Shown: positions 54,419-62,525, counted from the stretch's first letter. The stretch: DNA of 64,000 nucleotides from Ferdinandcohnia sp036962685 (GCF_036962685.1 NZ_JBALOP010000038.1:49987-113986), one strand, 5' to 3'. Made by a program: numbers and translations. Notes: generated from the letters alone by a model not told the origin.

Positions 54419-55285
54419 ATGAATAGAAGAAAACGTCAGCACGAAGTAAATCCCTCACTTCAACAGGTAAAGGAATACATATACATACTACTTGGTTCAG
54501 CCACAGTGGCTCTTTCATTTAATCTGTTTTTGTTACCAAACAAGGTTGCATCCGGGGGCGTAAGTGGGATTAGTACAATCCTTAACTCCCTTTTTGGATG
54601 GGAAGCAGCCTATGTCCAATGGGCTTTTAATATCCCATTATTCATTGCAGGGGTCATTTTTCTTGGAAAGGTATATGGTGCCAGGACGTTAATTGGCACT
54701 CTTTTTCTACCATTTGTTGTTTATCTTTCAAGGAATTTGGAACCGGCAACGCTCGACCCATTGCTCGGTGCTTTATTCGGCGGAATCGGAATCGGTTTGG
54801 GGCTCGGCATCACATTCCGGGGCAATGCGTCGACAGGCGGGACAGATCTTGCTGCTCAAATTGTTCATAAGTATACGGGGATTTCCCTTGGAAAGTGTGT
54901 TGCTTTCATTGACGGGCTAATCGTCCTAACCGCTGCAATCGTGTTCGATATTGAGAGTGGACTCTATGCACTGATTGGACTTTTCGTAACAAGTAAAACG
55001 ATTGATTTGGTACAGGTTGGTCTTGGTAATTCGAAAATGGCTCTCATTATTACGAACCATCAGAATGAAGTACGACAGCAGATATTTGACCAACTGGACA
55101 GAGGGGTAACTAAGCTCTCTGGATATGGGGGATACACGGACGATGAGCGCCCCATGCTCATGTGTGTGGTTGATCAGAAAGAGTTCACAAAATTGAAACA
55201 AGTGGTTCGAAGCGTTGATACATCTGCATTTGTCGTCGTTATGGACGCTGCAGAGGTATTAGGAGAGGGTTTTAAAAGAGCGTAA
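54419..55285 (+). CDS. yvjA: YitT-family membrane protein (YvjA)
   Basis: The 288-residue protein has five to six transmembrane helices (about residues 20-190) followed by a C-terminal DUF2179 domain (about 205-285: ITNHQNEVRQQIFDQLDRGVTKLSG, split here). Motifs ALSFNLFLLPNKVASGGVSGIST and GNASTGGTDLAAQIVH are diagnostic of YitT proteins. The transported substrate is not established. Position next to cccB and ftsEX matches yvjA of B. subtilis. The ribosome binding site is CGGAGGT before the ATG. Confidence 0.92.
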   Translation: MNRRKRQHEVNPSLQQVKEYIYILLGSATVALSFNLFLLPNKVASGGVSGISTILNSLFGWEAAYVQWAFNIPLFIAGVIFLGKVYGARTLIGTLFLPFVVYLSRNLEPATLDPLLGALFGGIGIGLGLGITFRGNASTGGTDLAAQIVHKYTGISLGKCVAFIDGLIVLTAAIVFDIESGLYALIGLFVTSKTIDLVQVGLGNSKMALIITNHQNEVRQQIFDQLDRGVTKLSGYGGYTDDERPMLMCVVDQKEFTKLKQVVRSVDTSAFVVVMDAAEVLGEGFKRA

Positions 55286-55340
55286 AAGGGGTATAATGAT
55301 TATTGTATAATGGAAAAATTTATTACAGGGGGTAAATTCT

Positions 55341-55682
55341 GTGAAACGTAAGCTATTTGGATTTCTATTAGGAACAGCGCTTGTATTCGCTCTTGCAGCA
55401 TGTGGTGGTGGGGACGACAACAATGCAGCTAATGAGCCAGCAGGCGATAACGGTGGAGCTACTGCTGTAAATGCTGAGAAAATTGCACAACAAAACTGTG
55501 CATCATGTCATGGACAAGATTTATCTGGCGGTGCTGGACCTGATCTTTCAAAAATCGGATCTAAATACAGCCAAGACGAAATTGCGGGTATCATCGAAAA
55601 TGGTCAAGGCTCAATGCCTGGTGGAATCATCAAAGGTGAAGATAAAGACGCAGTTGCTGCATGGCTAGCTGAGAAAAAATAA
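55341..55682 (+). CDS. cccB: Lipoprotein cytochrome c-551
   Basis: This membrane-anchored c-type cytochrome carries electrons outside the membrane. The 113-residue precursor has a lipoprotein signal (ALAAC), a Gly/Asn-rich linker, the covalent haem motif CASCH and the axial Met in GSMPGG. GTG 55341 follows GGGGG by about 8 nt. Gene order yvjA-cccB-ftsE is as in B. subtilis apart from the NERD gene inserted after it. It has its own terminator. Confidence 0.96.
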   Translation: MKRKLFGFLLGTALVFALAACGGGDDNNAANEPAGDNGGATAVNAEKIAQQNCASCHGQDLSGGAGPDLSKIGSKYSQDEIAGIIENGQGSMPGGIIKGEDKDAVAAWLAEKK

Positions 55683-55697
55683 TAAAACAGTATGTAG

Positions 55698-55724
55698 GCC
55701 TTCCGGGTGAACCGGAAGGCTTTT
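55698..55724 (+). terminator. Terminator after cccB
   Basis: GCCTTCCGG (55698-55706) pairs with CCGGAAGGC (55712-55720) around GTGAA, followed by TTTT. The identical stem occurs at 62248-62270 after ctpB with loop GTGAT. Confidence 0.9.
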
Positions 55725-55739
55725 AATGTGGGCTGGAAT

Positions 55740-55860
55740 TGGGCATAGGGCACAATTATTTGGATAATGGACACAATTAGTAAAAGTTAGGGCGCAATAA
55801 CTCTAGCTTAGGGAACAATTATTAAAACGTTGGTCACAATCACAAAAATGACAATCAAAT
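55740..55860 (+). repeat. Tandem array B2: five 21-nt units with keyword GGGCACAATT
   Basis: The core CACAATT (or CGCAATA, AACAATT) starts at 55751, 55772, 55793, 55814 and 55835, exactly 21 nt apart, each preceded by TAGG or a variant. It belongs to the same family as array B1 at 39766. It fills the cccB to NERD-gene gap. Confidence 0.9.
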
Positions 55861-55941
55861 AGAAATAGAATTTTATAAAAAAGAGGAGGAATTGCTGATT
55901 ATTTTGTCGAATAACCCATAAAACGAAAGGAGTAGATACAT

Positions 55942-56922
55942 TTGATAAGAAAATTTCGCACAATCCCAATTGAAATTTTAATCCTTGCCGCACTTATCAG
56001 GAGATTAAAGCCGGATCATCCGAAAATTCCTCAAATCCAGGTCGAATTGGCCAAAAGAAAGAAAGGATACCGCGGGGAGCTTTCATTAAATTACTATTTG
56101 GACCTCATCGACACACCCGAATACCTCATTTTACACGATATCAGACTTTCAGACGGTAAATCTTGCTTCCAAATCGACACACTCATCATTACACCACATT
56201 TTTTCTTAATCCTTGAAATAAAAAATATATCTGGAACCCTTTACTTTGAAGATGAATCCAATCAAATGATTCGAACACTAAACAATGAAGAAGAAGGTAT
56301 GTCAAATCCGATCCTACAGGCGAAACGTCATTCCCGGCAATTAACAAACTGGCTCAAACAGCGGAAGCTTCCAATCCTGCCTATCGAATCTTTGGTCATC
56401 ATTAGTGACCCAAAAACCATTATTAAAGCCTCAAGACCAAGTATTTTCACAAAAGTGATGCATAGTGCAAATCTCCCTTTTACTTTTGAGAAAATGGAAA
56501 AAAGACATACAAAAGAAATGTTGACGATGAAGGAAATGAGGAAAATAGCAGCGACGATTGAAAAGCAACATAGACCTAGAGAACTGGATCTCCTTAAAAG
56601 TTTTCAAATCTTACAATCCGATATACGAAGTGGTGTATGTTGCCCAAAGTGTTTTACACTTTCGATGGTCAGAAAAAAAGGTTTTTGGTATTGCCCGAAG
56701 TGTCATGAAAAATGTGCAAATGCCCACGTAGAGGCACTTAAGGATTATTCGATGCTCATTAATCCAACGGTAACGAATCAACAGGTAAGGGAGTTTCTGC
56801 AAATTTCATCTCGTAAGGTTGCGCGAAATATCTTGGAGGCTATGAACCTCCCCACCGAAGGTACCACCAAATCCAAGATATACCACCTCCCCCAATTCCA
56901 TTATTTACAAACCACCACCTGA
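55942..56922 (+). CDS. NERD-domain protein with C-terminal zinc ribbon
   Basis: NERD domains are nuclease-related folds found in DNA-processing or unassigned proteins. In this 326-residue protein the NERD domain (about residues 35-150) shows GYRGELSLNYYL, QIDTLIITPHFFLILEIK (the D...ExK nuclease core) and NPILQAKRHSRQL. Near residue 232 a zinc ribbon (CCPKC...YCPKCHEKC) follows, and a final winged-helix-like segment. TTG 55942 follows AAAGGAG by 10 nt. It is not part of the conserved core order and lies between a 21-nt array and a hairpin element. Its biological role is unknown. Confidence 0.85.
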   Translation: MIRKFRTIPIEILILAALIRRLKPDHPKIPQIQVELAKRKKGYRGELSLNYYLDLIDTPEYLILHDIRLSDGKSCFQIDTLIITPHFFLILEIKNISGTLYFEDESNQMIRTLNNEEEGMSNPILQAKRHSRQLTNWLKQRKLPILPIESLVIISDPKTIIKASRPSIFTKVMHSANLPFTFEKMEKRHTKEMLTMKEMRKIAATIEKQHRPRELDLLKSFQILQSDIRSGVCCPKCFTLSMVRKKGFWYCPKCHEKCANAHVEALKDYSMLINPTVTNQQVREFLQISSRKVARNILEAMNLPTEGTTKSKIYHLPQFHYLQTTT

Positions 56923-57014
56923 ACCCTATTCCCTAGCAACCTTAATTGCCATGAAATCAAAATGTAATATTTTTAGTCGTTTTTTGCCGAATAATGATGT
57001 TATAATGAAAAAAG

Positions 57015-57175
57015 CAATGAAACTTAACTTTATTCAGGTTAAACTTAACTTAAATAAGTGGCGCAAAAATGTAAAAAGAGTATATAATTTCATTGGTAGG
57101 TTCAAACCTCGACTGAAATTAAGGAACTCAGACTAAGATCGTCACGTTACATCCTGTGACAACGTTAATTTCAAT
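57015..57175 (+). repeat. Composite hairpin element upstream of ftsE
   Basis: Blocks are CTTAACTTTATTCAGGTTAA, GGTAGGTTCAAACCT (T-loop-like), TTAAGGAACTCAGACTAAGATCG split at 57114-57140, and GTCAC-GTTACATCCT-GTGAC. The last stem changes GCCAC/GTGGC of other copies to GTCAC/GTGAC, a compensatory change. The about 430 nt between the NERD gene and ftsE holds no credible ORF. Confidence 0.72.
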
Positions 57176-57355
57176 ATTTTGTCTTATAATTTTTAGTTGC
57201 ATAGCCTATAGGGGCGCAAGTATGTCCAAAAGGGCATGGGCGCTTCTATTTTCATTTAATAGATTACTAATTTTACTACACAATTCTCCCACTGATCCGG
57301 TGGGGTCATACTGCCAGTGGACGAGGGATAAAAAAACGATGATAGGTGATTCGTA

Positions 57356-58042
57356 ATGATAGAAATGAAGGATGTTTATAAAAAGTATCCGAACGGCGTC
57401 ATGGCCGTTAATGGAATAAATGTAAAAATCGACCAAGGTGAATTCGTGTATGTCGTTGGGCCAAGTGGCGCGGGGAAGTCGACTTTCATTAAAATGATGT
57501 ACCGCGAAGAGAAGCCAACAAAGGGTTCAATCACGATAAACGGCATTGACCTTGCTAAATTAAAAGAAAAAAAGGTCCCCCTTTTACGAAGAAATATCGG
57601 GGTCGTGTTCCAGGATTTCAAGCTTTTACCGCGACTTACTGTGTACGAAAACGTAGCATTCGCACTTGAAGTAATAGAAGAAAACCCGAAGAATATTAAA
57701 AAGCGTGTAATGGATGTGCTCGACCTTGTTCGTCTGAAGCATAAAGCACGATTTTTGCCAGATGAGTTATCCGGTGGGGAGCAGCAGCGTGTGTCAATTG
57801 CACGTTCAATCGTAAACTCTCCGGGTGCGCTTATTGCGGACGAGCCTACGGGTAACCTTGACCCAGAAACATCTTGGGAAATCATGAACATTTTTGAAGA
57901 AATTAATTTCCGTGGTACAACCATTGTCATGGCAACGCACAACCGTGAAATTGTGAATACCGTTAAAAAGCGTGTAATTGCCATTGAAAGTGGAAAAATT
58001 GCGCGCGATGAAGTAAGGGGTGATTACGGCTATGAAGCTTAA
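57356..58042 (+). CDS. ftsE: Cell division ATP-binding protein FtsE
   Basis: FtsE is the ATPase of the FtsEX complex, which activates cell-wall hydrolases (CwlO in B. subtilis) and acts in elongation and sporulation entry. The 228-residue protein has Walker A GPSGAGKST, the signature LSGGEQQR, Walker B LIADEPTGNLD and the H-loop ATHNRE. AGGTGATT precedes the ATG. It overlaps ftsX by 11 nt. Confidence 0.97.
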   Translation: MIEMKDVYKKYPNGVMAVNGINVKIDQGEFVYVVGPSGAGKSTFIKMMYREEKPTKGSITINGIDLAKLKEKKVPLLRRNIGVVFQDFKLLPRLTVYENVAFALEVIEENPKNIKKRVMDVLDLVRLKHKARFLPDELSGGEQQRVSIARSIVNSPGALIADEPTGNLDPETSWEIMNIFEEINFRGTTIVMATHNREIVNTVKKRVIAIESGKIARDEVRGDYGYEA

Positions 58043-58925
58043 TACACTCCGCCGTCATTTTCGAGAAAGTTCAAAAAACCTTGGGCGTAATGGCTGGATG
58101 ACATTTGCATCTGTCAGCGCCGTGACCGTCACACTACTCCTTGTAGGTGTATTTTTAGTCATCATGATGAACTTAAACAGTATGGCGACTTCACTAGAAA
58201 AAGATGTACGTATCAGTGTTCACACGGACTTAACGTCAACGAAGGAACAGCAGGACGCATTAAAAGCGGAAATTGTAAAAATTCCGCAGGTTGCAGATGT
58301 TACATTCTCATCAAAGGATGAAGAGCTCCAGAAAATGATCGAGAGCTTTGGTGAGGATGGAAAGATTTTTGAAATGTATGAGCAAGGTAACCCACTTCAT
58401 GATGTGTTCGTCGTGAAAACAAAAGATCCTCAAGATATTATGAAGGTTGCTGAGCAGGTTGAAAAAATGGACTATGTTCACAGTGTGAACTATGGAAAAG
58501 GTAAAGTTGAAAAGATTTTTAGCACTGTTGGTGTTTCACGTAACATTGGAATTGGGCTAATCGTCGGTCTTCTATTCACCGCGATGTTCTTAATTTCAAA
58601 TACGATTAAAATTACGATTTTTGCAAGACAAAGAGAAATTGAGATTATGAAGCTAGTTGGAGCTACAAATTCGTTTATACGCTGGCCATTTTTCCTAGAG
58701 GGTTTATTCCTTGGAATTTTAGGCTCGATGATTCCAATTGGGATCATTCTTGGGTTCTATAATTTCTTATATGATTTAATTCAACCACAATTAAACGGAA
58801 CATTCCTAGAGCTATTAGCATTTAATCCATTTGCATTCCAAGTAACGGGGCTACTGCTTCTAATTGGTGCGTTTATTGGAGTATGGGGAAGCTTAATGTC
58901 TGTTCGAAAGTTCCTAAAAGTATAA
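58032..58925 (+). CDS. ftsX: Cell division protein FtsX
   Basis: FtsX is the membrane partner of FtsE. The 297-residue protein has a cytosolic N-terminus (TLRRHFRESSKNLGRNGWM), one helix, an extracellular loop (about residues 50-165) that contacts the hydrolase or its adaptor, then three further helices with IFARQREIEIMKLVGAT. ATG 58032 follows AGGGGTG by 9-10 nt and lies inside the end of ftsE; an in-frame GTG at 58020 is upstream of a proper spacing. Confidence 0.96.
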   Translation: MKLNTLRRHFRESSKNLGRNGWMTFASVSAVTVTLLLVGVFLVIMMNLNSMATSLEKDVRISVHTDLTSTKEQQDALKAEIVKIPQVADVTFSSKDEELQKMIESFGEDGKIFEMYEQGNPLHDVFVVKTKDPQDIMKVAEQVEKMDYVHSVNYGKGKVEKIFSTVGVSRNIGIGLIVGLLFTAMFLISNTIKITIFARQREIEIMKLVGATNSFIRWPFFLEGLFLGILGSMIPIGIILGFYNFLYDLIQPQLNGTFLELLAFNPFAFQVTGLLLLIGAFIGVWGSLMSVRKFLKV

Positions 58926-58928
58926 GCA

Positions 58929-58956
58929 AAAGCACACCAACCGTGGTGTGCTTTTT
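58929..58956. terminator. Bidirectional terminator between ftsX and the small minus-strand gene
   Basis: AAAAGCACACC-AACCGT-GGTGTGCTTTTT is a perfect stem with A and T tracts on both sides, suiting the convergent genes around it. Confidence 0.92.
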
Positions 58957-58967
58957 CGCGCCTAAAA

Positions 58968-59285
58968 CTAATAATAGAATGGGAAAGGGAAGAAGAATGG
59001 GAATACGAAATAGTTAAATGGGAAACGTCGACGGCGGAAGCGGCGAAAACGTCTGCGTCCATAGCCACCATAACTGCCAAATTGACGCCCAGGCTCCATT
59101 TCAAATTCTTCCACTTCTTCAGGTACAAGCATCGTTACTCCTTCATCGTCCACATCCTCGATGATGCCTTCCATTTGTGAGCCATCATGCATATGTCCGA
59201 CCACATAATAATTCCTTAAATTGTGACAAGTATGTTTAATATCGTGCCCGTACGGCATTTGCATACCATATGGATTGTTTTGCAT
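58968..59285 (-). CDS. Small Lsm-like protein with Arg- and aromatic-rich tail
   Basis: The 105-residue protein is preceded by AAAGGAGG. The middle part (about residues 25-60: YYVVGHMHDGSQMEGIIEDV, then GVTMLVPEE) has the strand pattern of small Sm/Lsm-like barrels. It is followed by a Gly/Arg stretch (RRRFRRFRRRRF) and a Phe/Pro/Tyr tail (FVFPFFFPFPFYY). Comparable proteins occur in Bacillaceae without known function; a role in the spore or in RNA binding would be speculation. It is transcribed convergently to ftsX. Confidence 0.75.
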   Translation of the reverse strand: MQNNPYGMQMPYGHDIKHTCHNLRNYYVVGHMHDGSQMEGIIEDVDDEGVTMLVPEEVEEFEMEPGRQFGSYGGYGRRRFRRFRRRRFPFNYFVFPFFFPFPFYY

Positions 59286-59460
59286 ATGACATCCCTCCTT
59301 TGCATCATTAGGTTATTCACCCAACGCTTGACCTGTTACGTTATATTTAGAGGGTTGTTAGGAACTTGTTATTTTCGCAATAAAAAAACAGACAATAGCT
59401 CAGCAGCCGCTTCCAAAACCGTCGATAAATCGAAGAACATGGGACGAAAATCAGACGGGT

Positions 59461-59763
59461 ATTAACTTTATTCAGCAGAAGGCTGAATAAAGTTAAAGCC
59501 TCCGGCGGATGCCACGATTTTTCAATGGAAACTTTTCAGCATTAACTGGCACTAAGCCCCTCGAGAGGGCAATTGCCAGTAAAAGCCTGATTGGTTCAAC
59601 TATCAATCTGTGGAAAATGCATCCACAGATTAAAGTTTCACTGTATCTCGCATAAGAACAAAGACTAAGAACGCCACTTCCTGATGTCTTCGTCTTTGTG
59701 ACCCACTTCGTGTGGGCCTAAAAATCGGTCGGCAAATACGCTAATGCGTATTTGATAAATAAA
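59461..59763 (+). repeat. Longest composite hairpin element (about 300 nt)
   Basis: In order: a 15-bp perfect stem TTAACTTTATTCAGC/GCTGAATAAAGTTAA (59462-59496); CCTCCGGCGGATGCCACGATTTTT split over 59500-59523; an ACTGGCA..TGCCAGT arm (59545-59580); GATTG-GTTCAACTAT-CAATC; AATCTGTGGA/TCCACAGATT; then AAGACTAAGAACGCCAC, GACCCACTTCGTGTGGGCC and AAATACGC-TAAT-GCGTATTT (59735-59754). It contains the whole of the element seen at 62526-62655 nested within the blocks found at 15045, 43888 and 57015. Confidence 0.82.
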
Positions 59764-59796
59764 GCATCGGTTTCGATTGAAATCGATGCTTCTTAG

Positions 59797-59935
59797 GTTC
59801 AAAAAGCGTTGAGAATGGCTAAAAGCCATTGAAGCCGGGCTAACAACCATAGAACTACTGCTAACGCTCATAGAAATAAAATAACGACCATAGACTGCGT
59901 GCTAACAGCCATAGGGATTGTATTAAGTCAAAATA
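59797..59935 (+). repeat. Tandem array E1: five to six units, 21 nt, keyword GCTAACAACCATAGA
   Basis: The keyword starts at 59818, 59839, 59860, 59880 and 59901, spaced 21, 21, 20 and 21 nt. It lies between two minus-strand genes and has no credible ORF. Just upstream, GCATCGGTTTCGATT and AATCGATGC form a small hairpin (59764-59790). Confidence 0.88.
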
Positions 59936-59959
59936 AAGAGACCACAGCCCGTTTCCACC

Positions 59960-60388
59960 CTACAACTCCCTGACAAACGCATAGCTTTTCCGCTCATACC
60001 CCATTTTTTCCTCATAAAAACGGTGCGCATCCACACGTTGTAGCCCTGATGTCAACGCCACCTTGCTACAGCCTAATTCCCGAGCAAGTTCATGTATGTA
60101 AGAAAGAAGTGCCTCACCATACCCTTTCGAGCGACCCGCCTCGTCCGTCACCAAATCATACACATACATATTCTTCCCGTAATAAAGATTGAGTTGCTGT
60201 GCAACGCCAGTAACTGCCGCTACCTTTCCTCCATCAACTAATGCAAACAATCGATACCCCTGCGGCTGCATCTCAGTCACTAGCCCCACAAATTCATCGA
60301 CTTCCAAATGTGTCCTTAATTGCTTCATTACCGGAAACGCCATTTTCCACTCATCAACCGTCTTCAATTCACGAAATTCATATGCCAA
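59960..60388 (-). CDS. GNAT-family N-acetyltransferase
   Basis: The product of about 142 residues has the GNAT fold: beta strand VYDLVTDEAGRSKGYGEALL (acetyl-CoA-binding R/K-x-x-G-x-G/A at SKGYGEAL), helix ELARELGC, VALTSG and the C-terminal HRFYEEKMGYERKSYAFVREL pattern split around residue 125. The acceptor substrate is unknown. TTG 60388 lies 8 nt after GAGGAG; a longer open frame to 60439 and a GTG 3 nt upstream are alternatives. It is a single gene flanked by a repeat array and the ctpB leader. Confidence 0.87.
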   Translation of the reverse strand: MAYEFRELKTVDEWKMAFPVMKQLRTHLEVDEFVGLVTEMQPQGYRLFALVDGGKVAAVTGVAQQLNLYYGKNMYVYDLVTDEAGRSKGYGEALLSYIHELARELGCSKVALTSGLQRVDAHRFYEEKMGYERKSYAFVREL

Positions 60389-60456
60389 CACAATCACTCC
60401 TCGCGAAAATATTTCCTTTATCATACAGCGGATGTACACAAGTTACTACATTTTTC

Positions 60457-60611
60457 TTTACTTCATTCTGAAAAAACTTTTATAATGGATAAGTAGTGAA
60501 ACTTTTACCAATTACACATTGAGGGGCTTACCTCTTTTTGTCATAAAGTGTACAAGCATTACATATTTTTATACAGAGGGCATCGCACTAACGCAGGTGT
60601 GGTGCCTTTTC
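60457..60611 (+). ncRNA. Candidate short transcript or leader upstream of ctpB
   Basis: A TTTACT/TATAAT promoter-like pair (60457-60486, 18-nt spacer) is followed by two hairpins with T tracts: GAGG/CCTC-TTTTT (60521-60539) and a better one, GGCATCGCAC/GTGTGGTGCC-TTTT (60579-60610). The result would be an RNA of about 50 or 120 nt ending 140 nt before ctpB. It could be a small RNA or an attenuated leader. No known riboswitch pattern was recognised. Confidence 0.3.
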
Positions 60612-60750
60612 ATGCAAGTTCACTCAGATAGTCAAAAAGGTCCAAGCTTTTTTCGAATATGACTTTTCGACTATCAAGAAATGAATAAGAACATAAAAGC
60701 TACAAAAATTAACGGTATGCATTTGTATTTAGAGATGAGGAGGAACACAG

Positions 60751-62196
60751 TTGAGTCGTAAAATTGTCGCATTATATATGGTACTATCCTTACTATTAGG
60801 AGCGAGTGTTACATTTTTAGTGGTTCAGCTGCTCGATCAAAACGAACAGCCACTCGTTCAGCAGCCAAGCCAAAACAAAGAAGGCACTACAGAAGAAGAT
60901 ACAAAAAATCTATCTAAAATCAGTCAAGCGTACAACATGATTTTAGATAGCTATGTTGAAAAGGTTGACGAAAAACAATTAATTGAGGGCGCTATTCAGG
61001 GGATGGTTAGCACGCTGAAAGACCCATATTCTGCATATATGGATGAAGAAACTGCTGCCCAGTTCAACGAATCACTGGAATCATCCTTTGAAGGAATTGG
61101 CGCGGAGGTAAGCATGATGGAAGGCAAGGTTACAATTGTCGCTCCATTCAAGGATTCACCAGCTGAAAAAGCAGGTCTAAAGCCAAATGACCAAATCATT
61201 AAAATTGATGGGAACAGTATCGAGGGTCTTGATCTTTACGAGGCTGTTTTAAAAATCCGCGGTGAAAAAGGAACCGTTGTTACACTGCAAGTGATGAGAC
61301 CGGGTGTAACAGATGTAATGGACATCAAAGTAACTCGTGATACCATTCCGATTGAAACAGTCTATACAGACTTAAAAGAATATAACAATAAAAAGCTTGG
61401 CTACATTGAAATCACATCATTTGCCCAGGATACAGCGGAGGATTTCGTTGTTGGACTTAATGAGTTAGAGGACAAGGGCATGGAAGGCCTAATCATTGAT
61501 GTTCGTGGAAATCCAGGTGGCCTTCTCGAAAGTGTTGAGGAAATTTTAAAACAGCTTGTTACCAAGGAAAAGCCATATGTTCAAATTGAAAATAGAAATG
61601 GCGAAAAGCAACGCTTCTTCTCCACATTAGAAAAACCGAAGGACTATCCAATCGTTGTGTTAACAAATGAAGGTAGTGCTTCTGCGTCTGAGATTTTAGC
61701 GGGTGCCTTAAAAGAAGCTGGCGGGTATGACATCGTCGGTGAAAAAACATTCGGTAAGGGAACTGTTCAACAAGCGCGTGACATGGGTGACGGCAGCAAC
61801 CTTAAATTAACCATGTTCAAATGGCTAACTCCGGATGGAAATTGGATTCACCAAAAAGGAATCGAGCCAACTGTAGAAGCGAAACAACCTGAGTACTTCT
61901 ACGCGAACCCAATCCAGTTTGAGAAAGAGCTTACGCAAAACATGAACAATGATAAAATCAAAAATGCACAAATCATGCTGAAGGGATTAGGATTCGACCC
62001 GGGGCGTGAGGACGGCTACTTCAGTGGAGAAACCGTCATTGCAGTAAAAGCCTTCCAACATGCAAATGATTTAGAAGCAACTGGCACAATCAACGAAAAA
62101 ACAGCCGGCGCCATCGAAGCAAAGGTCATCGAATCCATTAGAGACCAAAAGAATGACCAACAGCTCCAAAAGGCAATGGAAGTATTGTTTAAATAA
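60751..62196 (+). CDS. ctpB: C-terminal processing peptidase CtpB (S41 family)
   Basis: CtpB is a secreted or membrane-tethered PDZ-gated serine protease; in B. subtilis it cleaves the SpoIVFA regulator during pro-sigma-K activation. The 481-residue protein has an N-terminal membrane anchor (about residues 5-27), PDZ domain (about 100-180), and S41 core with catalytic Ser311 (EGSASASE) and Lys336 (FGKGTVQQ), 25 residues apart as in the family. A C-terminal peptidoglycan-binding domain (about 400-480; GLGFDPGREDGYFSGET) follows. TTG 60751 is 8 nt after GAGGAGG. Synteny with ftsEX and minJ supports ctpB rather than ctpA. Confidence 0.94.
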   Translation: MSRKIVALYMVLSLLLGASVTFLVVQLLDQNEQPLVQQPSQNKEGTTEEDTKNLSKISQAYNMILDSYVEKVDEKQLIEGAIQGMVSTLKDPYSAYMDEETAAQFNESLESSFEGIGAEVSMMEGKVTIVAPFKDSPAEKAGLKPNDQIIKIDGNSIEGLDLYEAVLKIRGEKGTVVTLQVMRPGVTDVMDIKVTRDTIPIETVYTDLKEYNNKKLGYIEITSFAQDTAEDFVVGLNELEDKGMEGLIIDVRGNPGGLLESVEEILKQLVTKEKPYVQIENRNGEKQRFFSTLEKPKDYPIVVLTNEGSASASEILAGALKEAGGYDIVGEKTFGKGTVQQARDMGDGSNLKLTMFKWLTPDGNWIHQKGIEPTVEAKQPEYFYANPIQFEKELTQNMNNDKIKNAQIMLKGLGFDPGREDGYFSGETVIAVKAFQHANDLEATGTINEKTAGAIEAKVIESIRDQKNDQQLQKAMEVLFK

Positions 62197-62202
62197 GATA
62201 TA

Positions 62203-62237
62203 GCTGCACCTCTCCAAGGCGGAGGGGTGTTTTTTTA
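62203..62237 (+). terminator. Terminator after ctpB
   Basis: CACCTCTCC (62207-62215) pairs with GGAGGGGTG (62221-62229), followed by seven T. Confidence 0.92.
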
Positions 62238-62247
62238 TTGGGAAAAA

Positions 62248-62270
62248 GCCTTCCGGGTGATCCGGAAGGC
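62248..62270. repeat. Second copy of the cccB terminator stem
   Basis: GCCTTCCGG-GTGAT-CCGGAAGGC repeats the cccB terminator stem (55698-55720) with one loop change but no T run. It lies just after the ctpB terminator and begins the composite array. Confidence 0.8.
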
Positions 62271-62284
62271 AGACTAACGAATGG

Positions 62285-62465
62285 GTTTTGCATCGTTTGC
62301 GCACGGATATGCGTCGTCATGTGCGGGTATGCGTCGTCGCCGCGGAAATCGGCCCAAAATTCGAAAATAACGAAAAACTTAGCACGATATCGGCCAAAGA
62401 TCAAAATATTTCGGACAAAAAACTAAATATATCGGACCGAAACCACCATATAACGGACAAAACTA
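62285..62465 (-). repeat. Composite tandem array: A-family then C-family units, both reverse-complemented
   Basis: First part: GCGTCG words at 62290, 62311 and 62331 in GGATATGCGTCGTC, the reverse complement of the GACGACGCATATCC unit of arrays A1/A2. Second part: CGG of ATATCGGACAAA at 62350, 62371 (CGA), 62391, 62412, 62433 and 62454, the reverse complement of TTTGTCCGATAT of array C1. The 20-21 nt period continues through the junction (62331 to 62350 is 19 nt). Confidence 0.88.
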
Positions 62466-62525
62466 AATTTTGAGACTCAGAAACCCCCAACATCCTTTTC
62501 CATAAAAATCAAAGCATGCTTTATC

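Noticed and set aside
57156..57356. 66-residue ORF ending at the ftsE start
   Set aside because: It begins within the hairpin element, has no ribosome binding site, and its hydrophobic start is probably chance.
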